From: Leptotrichia sp. oral taxon 879 str. F0557
Lineage (GTDB): Bacteria; Fusobacteriota; Fusobacteriia; Fusobacteriales; Leptotrichiaceae
Assembly (NCBI RefSeq): GCF_000469385.1
Contig: NZ_KI271291.1
Location: 1 to 32,069, forward strand
Reading direction: 5' to 3'
Length of the DNA: 32,069 nucleotides
Below are positions 26,203 through 32,069 of the stretch, in pieces. Under the pieces are notes generated by a model. The model did not search any database. It had not been told where the DNA came from and saw only the letters and a list, made by a program, of their open reading frames with translations. The position numbers and the translations under genes were made by a program. Numbering within the stretch: position 1 is the first letter of the stretch; every line of letters starts with the position of its first letter.

Positions 26203-26751
26203 GTGATTATTATTTTTAAATGGTTACTAAGCGAAATAAATAATATTGCAGAAAAAGACCCTGCTGTAAGATATAAAATAGAAGTTTTTCTTTATCCATC
26301 GTTACATGCTGTTATTAATCATAAAATTGCCCATTTTTTTCAAAAACGAAAATTATATCTTTTCGCAAGGCTTATTTCTCAGATTTCTCGTTTTTTTACA
26401 GGAATAGAAATTCATCCTGGCGCAAAGCTAGGAAATAAAATATTTTTTGATCACGGAATGGGGATTGTAATTGGAGAAACTGCTGAAATAGGAGATAATT
26501 GCGTTATCTATCACAATGTAACTCTTGGTGGTGTAAGTACATCCAAAGTCAAACGGCATCCTACACTCAAAAATAACGTCTCTGTAGGAGCTGGAGCAAA
26601 ATTGCTTGGAAACATAGTAATCGGAAATAACGTAAGAATTGGTGCAAATTCAGTTGTTTTAAAAGATATTCCTGATGAAGCTGTAGCAGTAGGTATTCCA
26701 GCAAGAATTATTCCAAAAACAGAAGAAGACTATTATATGTGGCATATTTAA
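26203..26751 (+). CDS. cysE: Serine O-acetyltransferase
   Basis: The 182-residue protein is the short form of CysE/SAT (EpsC-like). It has an N-terminal helical part ([20 protein letters not shown]) and a left-handed beta-helix of hexapeptide repeats ([40 protein letters not shown]), then TLGGVS and a GIPARII tail. The catalytic His-Asp region [12 protein letters not shown] is present. It makes O-acetylserine for CysK. The start is odd: the GTG at 26203 is only one base from AAGGAG, too close for normal initiation. The in-frame ATT codons at 26206, 26209 or 26212 are better spaced, so initiation at a rare ATT is possible. No ATG is available near the start. Confidence 0.9.
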   Translation: MIIIFKWLLSEINNIAEKDPAVRYKIEVFLYPSLHAVINHKIAHFFQKRKLYLFARLISQISRFFTGIEIHPGAKLGNKIFFDHGMGIVIGETAEIGDNCVIYHNVTLGGVSTSKVKRHPTLKNNVSVGAGAKLLGNIVIGNNVRIGANSVVLKDIPDEAVAVGIPARIIPKTEEDYYMWHI

Positions 26752-26809
26752 CTAAAAAATATAATAATTTATAAAAAAATAGCAGTAAAAATTTAAATAT
26801 CAAAAAAAT

Positions 26810-26838
26810 TTGACAATCAAAGTAAAATATGGTATATT
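26810..26838 (+). promoter_or_regulatory. Promoter of the flavodoxin gene
   Basis: A consensus -35 TTGACA (26810-26815), 17-base spacer and TATATT (26833-26838) precede flavodoxin by about 165 bases. The leader of about 155 bases is AT-rich. I looked for an FMN riboswitch core and saw none. Confidence 0.75.
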
Positions 26839-27001
26839 TCTTAATATACAAAAATTTAATAAGTAATTTAAAGTGAAATTTTAAACAAAACAATTTATTT
26901 CATTTCTTTGATTTAATACAAAGTCTGGATAAAACTATTCAGAAATAGATAAATATATGAAAATATATTTAAAATTAAACTAACAAATACGGAGGTCTAA
27001 A

Positions 27002-27496
27002 ATGGCAAAAGTAGGAATTTTTTTCGGATCAACAACAGGAGTAACTGAAGATATTGCTCACAAAATCGCAGAAAAGATTGAAGGAGCCGAAGTTTTTAAT
27101 ATTGATGGAAATGAGGATAAATTAGAAGATTATGATGTATTGCTTTTAGGAACTTCTACATGGGGATTTGGAGACTTGCAAGATGACTGGGCAGCAATTG
27201 TTGATGACTTAGCAAGCAAAGACTTCAGTGGTAAAAAAGTAGGATACTTCGGAAGTGGTGATCAAGGTACTTTTTCTGATACGTTTATGGATGGAATAGC
27301 CATCATTGATGAAGAAATCCAAAAAACTGGTGCAACAATTATTGGGAAAACTTCGACTGAAGGATATGAATTCAATGAATCAAGAGCAGCAAAAAATAAG
27401 GAATTTTTAGGACTTGCTTTAGATGAAGTCAATCAATCTGAATTAACAGATGAAAGAATTGACGCATGGGTTGAACAAATCAAACAAGAATTTTAA
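27002..27496 (+). CDS. Flavodoxin (long-chain)
   Basis: The 164-residue protein binds FMN. The phosphate loop is FGSTTGVTEDIA (about residues 9-20). The first FMN-stacking loop is LGTSTWGFGDLQDDW, with the Trp that packs on the flavin, and the second is GSGDQGTFSDTFMDGI. The length and the insertion in the C-terminal sheet region place it in the long-chain group. It carries single electrons at low potential, replacing ferredoxin when iron is short. A good GGAGG precedes the ATG. It is monocistronic between its own promoter and the hairpin terminator at 27642. Confidence 0.95.
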   Translation: MAKVGIFFGSTTGVTEDIAHKIAEKIEGAEVFNIDGNEDKLEDYDVLLLGTSTWGFGDLQDDWAAIVDDLASKDFSGKKVGYFGSGDQGTFSDTFMDGIAIIDEEIQKTGATIIGKTSTEGYEFNESRAAKNKEFLGLALDEVNQSELTDERIDAWVEQIKQEF

Positions 27497-27641
27497 TAAC
27501 TAATCTATGTCTGTGAAAAATATTTCTTCAAATAAACTGATTGTTTTCACAAAAGACAAACATAAATATGATTTTAGCTATATATATTTATATATAACTA
27601 AGATAAATCAATTTTCACAAGTTGATTTTCTCTCCAAAAAT

Positions 27642-27671
27642 AAAGAAGGCGTCCATAAAGGCGTCTTTTTT
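27642..27671 (+). terminator. Rho-independent terminator after flavodoxin, G-U rich stem
   Basis: AAAGAAGGCGTC (27642-27653), a 6-base loop and GGCGTCTTTTTT (27660-27671) can pair over 12 positions in RNA with three G-U wobbles, ending in a U tract. At DNA level it looks like a direct repeat of AAGGCGTC rather than an inverted repeat, so simple palindrome searches may miss it. It lies about 145 bp past the flavodoxin stop. Confidence 0.7.
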
Positions 27672-27726
27672 ATTTATGGAATAATCTCCTAAATAGCGAA
27701 AATTAAATAGTTTTCTCAAATATTTT

Positions 27727-27755
27727 TTGTATTTTTTTTATAAATTTGATATAAT
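27727..27755 (+). promoter_or_regulatory. Promoter of pth and the ABC genes
   Basis: TTGTAT (27727-27732), 17 bases and TATAAT (27750-27755) lie about 36 bases before the pth start. No promoter is visible between pth and the two ABC genes, so all three are probably read from here. Confidence 0.7.
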
Positions 27756-27791
27756 TTAAAATGAACAATCTGAAAAAGGAGAAATATTTTA

Positions 27792-28358
27792 ATGAAACTA
27801 ATTGTAGGATTGGGAAATCCAGGAGAACAGTATAAATTAACACGTCATAACATTGGATTTATATTTATTGATGAATATTTGAAAAAAAATAATATAACTG
27901 ACATAAGAGAGAAATTTAAATCACTTTTTGTACAAACTAATCACAAAAGAGATAAGGTGTTTTATCAGAAACCAATAACTTTTATGAATTTGAGTGGAGA
28001 AGCTATTGATGAAACTGTAAGATTTTTTAAGATTGACCCCAAAACAGAACTTTTTGTGATTTATGATGATATGGATATGCCATTTGGAAAGTTAAAAATT
28101 AAACAAAATGGAAGTGCAGGAGGACATAATGGAATAAAATCCATAATTTCACATGTTGGAAATGAATTTGTAAGAATAAAATTTGGAATTGGAAAACCTA
28201 AAATGAAAGAAGAAATATTAAGCTTTGTGCTAGGAAAATTTTCGCCTGAAGAAAAAGAAATTGTAAAAAATTCAAGAGAAAAAATATTTAGTCTTATTGA
28301 TGATATAAAAGATGACATGACAATTTCTAGACTAATGAATAAATACAATACAAAATAG
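27792..28358 (+). CDS. pth: Peptidyl-tRNA hydrolase
   Basis: The 188-residue protein is a normal-length bacterial Pth. It starts MKLIVGLGNPGEQYKLTRHN, with the conserved Asn (N9) and the catalytic His (H19). PITFMNLSGEA and YDDMDMPFGKLKIKQNGSAGG (the conserved Asp near 92 and the GGHNGIKS loop) follow. It frees tRNA from peptidyl-tRNA released by stalled ribosomes and is essential in most bacteria. AAGGAG precedes the ATG. The ABC ATPase gene starts 12 bases after its stop, so the three genes form an operon. Confidence 0.96.
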   Translation: MKLIVGLGNPGEQYKLTRHNIGFIFIDEYLKKNNITDIREKFKSLFVQTNHKRDKVFYQKPITFMNLSGEAIDETVRFFKIDPKTELFVIYDDMDMPFGKLKIKQNGSAGGHNGIKSIISHVGNEFVRIKFGIGKPKMKEEILSFVLGKFSPEEKEIVKNSREKIFSLIDDIKDDMTISRLMNKYNTK

Positions 28359-28369
28359 AAAGGATACTT

Positions 28370-29071
28370 ATGGACAATATTATTTTAAAGTGCAATAGGC
28401 TATCTAAAAGTTATGATTTTACTAATGCTCTTAACAGTGTGAATATATCAGTAAAATCTGGAAAAATTGTTGGACTTTTAGGTCCAAACGGAAGTGGAAA
28501 AACAACTTTTATAAAGCTTCTGAACGGACTTATTAAACCTACTCAAGGAGAGATACTAATTGATGGAAAAAATCCTGGCATAGAAACTAAAAAGATTGTT
28601 GCATACTCGCCAGACAAAAATTATTTAGATAATACTAAGACAGTAAAGGCTATTTTACGACTATTTGCAGATTTTTATGAAGATTTTGACTTAGATAGGG
28701 CTATAAAGATGTTAAAGGACTTGGATATTGATTCTTCCAAAAGGTTTAAGTTACTCTCTAAGGGAATGAAAGAAAAAGTTCAGCTAATTCTTGTAATGTG
28801 TAGAAGAGCTAAGCTGTATCTATTGGATGAGCCAATAGCGGGTGTAGACCCCGCCGCAAGAGACTATATCCTCAATACAATTATAAAAAACTATGATAAA
28901 GATGCTGCTGTTATTATTTCTACTCATTTAATTGCAGATATTGAATCAGTGCTTGATGAGGCAATTTTTATAAACAAAGGTAATATTTTACTCCATCAAG
29001 AAGTCGAAACAATAAAAAAAGAACAAAATATGACTGTTGACAATTATTTCAGGGAGGTGTTCAAGTATTGA
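28370..29071 (+). CDS. ABC transporter ATP-binding protein
   Basis: The 233-residue ATPase has Walker A GPNGSGKTT (residues 38-46), a signature LSKGMKEKVQ (the usual LSGGQ degenerate, as in YtrB/BcrA-type ATPases), Walker B LYLLDEPIAGVDP and the switch His in IISTHLIAD. It is paired with the ABC-2-type membrane protein that overlaps its end, forming a likely exporter for a small or lipophilic molecule, or a cell-envelope stress pump. No GntR regulator gene accompanies it, unlike many YtrA-YtrB loci. The substrate is unknown. Confidence 0.9.
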   Translation: MDNIILKCNRLSKSYDFTNALNSVNISVKSGKIVGLLGPNGSGKTTFIKLLNGLIKPTQGEILIDGKNPGIETKKIVAYSPDKNYLDNTKTVKAILRLFADFYEDFDLDRAIKMLKDLDIDSSKRFKLLSKGMKEKVQLILVMCRRAKLYLLDEPIAGVDPAARDYILNTIIKNYDKDAAVIISTHLIADIESVLDEAIFINKGNILLHQEVETIKKEQNMTVDNYFREVFKY

Positions 29072-29913
29072 AAATTTTAGGAAAATTAATTAAATATGAT
29101 TTTGCTGATATTGGTAAGTTGATATTTCCGTTTTATATTGGGTTAGGTATAATGGGAATTTGTATAAGAATACTGTTATTTGTTTTGATGAATAAAAGCA
29201 TAGATCAGAATTTACGATTCACTGTAACGCTGTTTCAAGGTACACTTTATTTTGTGTACACGCTTGCTGTTATTGGCTCTATAATAATGTTACATTACGG
29301 AGTAGTAGTGCGTTTTTATCGCTCTGTATATGGAAATGAGGGATATTTGACAAATACGCTTCCAATTAGTACAGCTCAGATAATTTTGGCAAAAACAATA
29401 ACTTTCTTAAGCTGGTTTATCATTAATGGTTTTATAATATTTTTAACATTCTTATTAATTATCCCACTTGAAGAAATTGTTTTGTCAAAATTTTGGGAAA
29501 ATCCAGATTTTATACAAATGATAAATTATCTAAAAACAGCACTAGACATCCAATATATAATTCCAACAATAATTTTATTTATCATTTTCTTAATTTTTTG
29601 GGCAATTGAAAAGATACTATTCTTATTTTTCTGTGTCAGTGTCGCAAATATGGCAAAATCATACAGAATTTTAATAGGAGCTGCATTGTTTATGATAATT
29701 GGAGGAATTTTAAATGTTATAAAACGAATGATTTTGGTCTATACATATCTATATAATTCGTCATTATATGATAAAACTGGAAATGTAGCTCTAAATGTCG
29801 TAAAATACATCATAAGTGCAAATTTTGGATTAATTATATTAACTGGTATAGTGAGTATAGTACTATTCTTAAGCGTAAATTATATATTAAAAAATAAATT
29901 GAATTTAGAATAA
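29068..29913 (+). CDS. ABC-2 type permease
   Basis: The 281-residue membrane protein has six predicted helices (about 17-38, 55-80, 108-132, 165-195, 200-222, 250-272). The cytoplasmic segment VRFYRSVYGNEGYLTNTLPI is common in permeases of the YtrC/BcrB-like group. It starts with TTG at 29068, overlapping the ATPase stop by four bases, with GGGAGG upstream; the two are translationally coupled. It would form the membrane pore for the preceding ATPase. The substrate is unknown. Confidence 0.85.
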   Translation: MKILGKLIKYDFADIGKLIFPFYIGLGIMGICIRILLFVLMNKSIDQNLRFTVTLFQGTLYFVYTLAVIGSIIMLHYGVVVRFYRSVYGNEGYLTNTLPISTAQIILAKTITFLSWFIINGFIIFLTFLLIIPLEEIVLSKFWENPDFIQMINYLKTALDIQYIIPTIILFIIFLIFWAIEKILFLFFCVSVANMAKSYRILIGAALFMIIGGILNVIKRMILVYTYLYNSSLYDKTGNVALNVVKYIISANFGLIILTGIVSIVLFLSVNYILKNKLNLE

Positions 29914-29926
29914 ATTGTTTTATAAT
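29899..29926 (+). promoter_or_regulatory. Probable gyrB promoter, inside the permease 3' end
   Basis: TTGAAT (29899-29904), 16 bases and TATAAT (29921-29926) overlap the last codons of the permease gene. RNA would begin near 29933, at the foot of a 7-bp hairpin (TTATTAC at 29931-29937 with GTAATAA at 29945-29951), leaving a leader of about 105 bases. The hairpin has no U tract, so it is not a terminator. Confidence 0.55.
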
Positions 29927-30038
29927 TTAATTATTACAATTTATGTAATAAAACAAAAAAACTTAACGACAAAAATTAGATTTGTTCAAGTTTCTATTTA
30001 TGACTGAACATATATTAAAAATGGAGGAAAAATAAATA

Positions 30039-32021
30039 ATGGATAATAATTATGGAGCAGAGGCGATTACGGTTCTGGAAGGGCTGGAAGCAGTTAGAAA
30101 GCGTCCAGGAATGTATATTGGATCAACGTCGGCACGTGGGCTTCACCATCTAGTATGGGAAATAGTGGATAACAGCGTGGATGAAGCACTTGCTGGAATT
30201 TGTGATAAAATTACTGTAAAGATACTTGAAGGAAATATTATCGAGGTATCTGACAATGGACGTGGAATCCCTGTGGGAATGCACAAAACTGGAAAATCAA
30301 CATTGGAAGTTGTACTTACTGTGCTTCACGCTGGAGGAAAATTTGACAATGATAATTATAAAGTGTCAGGGGGACTTCACGGAGTTGGGGTATCTGTCGT
30401 AAATGCTTTGTCAGAATGGCTTGAGGCAACTGTAACACGTGATGGAAAGATTTTTAGACAGACATATCAGCGTGGTGTGCCAACTTCGCCTGTGGAGGAA
30501 ATTGGCGTGGCAGATGCTGATGCACACGGAACTGTAATTAGATTTAAGGCTGATGATGAGATATTCGAAACAACAGTTTACGATTATTCTGTACTGGAAT
30601 CACGTTTAAAAGAATTGGCATATTTGAATAAAGGCTTAAAAATTGAACTGGCTGATGAGAGAAATGCTGAAAATATAAAAGCTGAAGAATTTTTATTTGA
30701 AGGTGGAATAAAAGACTTTTTAAATGAAATTATTGATGAGGAAAAAATCGTTGATGATGTGATTTATATGGCTGATACAATGCAAATTGAGGAAGCTAAG
30801 GAAGTAGAAACTGTGGATGAGGATGGAAACACGGTGAAAAAACAGCGAAGTGCAAAATTCGTGGAAGTGGAAATTGCAATGAACTACACAACTTCACAAA
30901 GAGAAACTGTTTATTCGTTTGTAAATAACATAAATACCCATGAAGGCGGAACCCATGTCAGTGGATTTAGAACTGCGCTTACGAGAACAATTAATGATAT
31001 TGCAAAACAGATGAACTTAATCAAGGATAAAAATGGGACATTTCAGGGAACAGATGTAAGAGAAGGGCTTGTCTGTGTAATAAGTGTAAAAATACCCGAG
31101 CCTCAATTTGAAGGACAGACAAAAACAAAACTTGGAAACAGTGAAGTTACAGGAATTGTATCAAATATTGTTGGAAGCAATTTGAAATTCTATCTAGAAG
31201 ATCATCCAAAGGCGGCCGAAAAAATCATTGAAAAAATGGCAATGTCAAAAAGAGCAAGAGAAGCTGCGAAAAAAGCAAGAGAGCTTGTACTTAGAAAAAA
31301 TACATTGGAAGTAGGATCACTGCCTGGTAAACTGGCAGACTGCTCTTCAAAAGATCCAGCTGAATCAGAAATTTTCATAGTCGAAGGAAACTCGGCAGGA
31401 GGTTCTGCAAAACAAGGAAGAGACAGAAGATTTCAGGCAATATTGCCACTTCGTGGAAAAATCTTAAACGTAGAAAAATCAGGAGTACACAAGGCTTTGG
31501 AAAATGCTGAAATTAGAGCAATGATTACAGCTTTTGGAGCTGGATTTGGCGAAGAAATGGATTTGAAAAAACTAAGATACCATAAAATCGTAATTATGAC
31601 AGATGCTGATGTTGATGGAGCTCACATTAGAACATTAATGCTAACTTTCTTCTACAGACATCTAAGAGAATTAATAAATGAAGGTTATATTTATATCGCA
31701 CAGCCTCCTTTATACAAAATTCAGACTGGAAAGGCAATCAGATACGCCTACTCAGATGATCAGATGAAACAAGTGACAAGAGTGCTGGAAGGAGAAGGAA
31801 GAAAATACACAATCCAGCGTTACAAAGGGCTAGGAGAAATGAACCCAGAACAACTTTGGGAAACAACACTTGATCCAGAAGTAAGAACGTTGTTAAAAGT
31901 TTCAATGGAAGACGCTTCCTATGCCGATAAAATGTTTAATATTCTGATGGGAGATAAAGTTGAACCGAGAAGAAAGTTTATCGAGGATAATGCAAATTAC
32001 GTAAGGAATTTGGATATTTAA
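30039..32021 (+). CDS. gyrB: DNA gyrase subunit B
   Basis: The 660-residue protein has all GyrB parts. The GHKL ATPase shows [45 protein letters not shown] and [17 protein letters not shown]. The transducer contains the switch-lysine region (QTKTKLGN). The TOPRIM domain carries [34 protein letters not shown] and the metal-binding [12 protein letters not shown]. The C-terminus has [19 protein letters not shown]. With GyrA it introduces negative supercoils using ATP. GGAGG lies upstream of the ATG. Neither gyrA nor recF is in the window; only 48 bases follow. Confidence 0.97.
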   Translation: MDNNYGAEAITVLEGLEAVRKRPGMYIGSTSARGLHHLVWEIVDNSVDEALAGICDKITVKILEGNIIEVSDNGRGIPVGMHKTGKSTLEVVLTVLHAGGKFDNDNYKVSGGLHGVGVSVVNALSEWLEATVTRDGKIFRQTYQRGVPTSPVEEIGVADADAHGTVIRFKADDEIFETTVYDYSVLESRLKELAYLNKGLKIELADERNAENIKAEEFLFEGGIKDFLNEIIDEEKIVDDVIYMADTMQIEEAKEVETVDEDGNTVKKQRSAKFVEVEIAMNYTTSQRETVYSFVNNINTHEGGTHVSGFRTALTRTINDIAKQMNLIKDKNGTFQGTDVREGLVCVISVKIPEPQFEGQTKTKLGNSEVTGIVSNIVGSNLKFYLEDHPKAAEKIIEKMAMSKRAREAAKKARELVLRKNTLEVGSLPGKLADCSSKDPAESEIFIVEGNSAGGSAKQGRDRRFQAILPLRGKILNVEKSGVHKALENAEIRAMITAFGAGFGEEMDLKKLRYHKIVIMTDADVDGAHIRTLMLTFFYRHLRELINEGYIYIAQPPLYKIQTGKAIRYAYSDDQMKQVTRVLEGEGRKYTIQRYKGLGEMNPEQLWETTLDPEVRTLLKVSMEDASYADKMFNILMGDKVEPRRKFIEDNANYVRNLDI

Positions 32022-32069
32022 TCTATTTTGATTAGTAAATATTTTTTCATATTACTATGTTTTTTCTTT

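Noticed and set aside
26839-27001. Riboswitch (FMN) in the flavodoxin leader
   Set aside because: The leader is long enough but lacks the conserved core segments and any strong paired structure; it is simply AT-rich.
27653-27680. Hairpin TCCATAAA / TTTATGGA near the flavodoxin terminator
   Set aside because: It overlaps the better hairpin with its U tract and has no U tract of its own; likely incidental in AT-rich DNA.
27507-27692. 61-codon plus-strand ORF after flavodoxin
   Set aside because: No ribosome-binding site, runs through the terminator hairpin, and has no recognisable content; treated as flavodoxin 3' UTR.
1-32069. CRISPR arrays, rRNA or tRNA genes
   Set aside because: No regularly spaced repeats and no recognisable rRNA or tRNA sequence were seen on either strand.

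Overview
The window is very AT-rich. Its right side carries single-copy housekeeping genes: an M3 oligopeptidase, cysK, cysE, a long-chain flavodoxin, pth and gyrB. Base composition, gene content and codon use fit a Fusobacteriota member, most likely Leptotrichia or a close relative. That assignment rests on recognition of protein families only.

Layout. (1) Positions 1-773 hold a decayed acyltransferase-3 gene on the minus strand. (2) Positions 970-21796 hold one long minus-strand surface-polysaccharide cluster. In transcription order it encodes a WbaP-like initiating sugar-phosphate transferase, RfbA, a GT2 transferase, a Wzm/Wzt ABC exporter, a 1.1-kb scar of decayed mobile or phage-like DNA, a three-domain methyltransferase-GT4-GT2 fusion, a GT4-like transferase, WecB, two large polytopic membrane proteins, an FdtB/QdtB-like aminotransferase, a GNAT acetyltransferase, an FdtA/QdtA-like ketoisomerase, a GtrB/GtrA pair, and an acyltransferase fused to a GT-C-like membrane domain with an IPT/TIG-like tail. 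(3) Positions 21797-23306 hold the cluster promoter, a tyrosine recombinase gene and three related recombination-site-like repeats. (4) Positions 23307-32021 hold the plus-strand housekeeping genes, several behind good sigma-70-type promoters.

How the cluster could work (inference from families). WbaP primes undecaprenyl phosphate and the GT2/GT4 enzymes extend the chain. RfbA, FdtA, FdtB and the GNAT enzyme would supply a dTDP-3-acetamido-3,6-dideoxyhexose, with the 4,6-dehydratase RmlB coming from elsewhere. WecB supplies UDP-ManNAc, and Wzm/Wzt export the chain. GtrA/GtrB and the acyltransferase/GT-C fusion would decorate the polymer outside the membrane.

Main discovery candidate. A tyrosine recombinase gene sits directly upstream of the polysaccharide operon. 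It is flanked symmetrically, about 45 bp away on each side, by an 18-bp perfect inverted repeat (sites B and C). A third, related site (A) lies in inverted orientation to B and contains the -10 box of the operon promoter. The -35 box lies in the 91 bp between A and B. Inversion between A and B would replace the -35 box, giving an ON/OFF promoter switch for a roughly 20-kb polysaccharide operon. The arrangement is seen in the sequence; recombination and phase variation are inferred.
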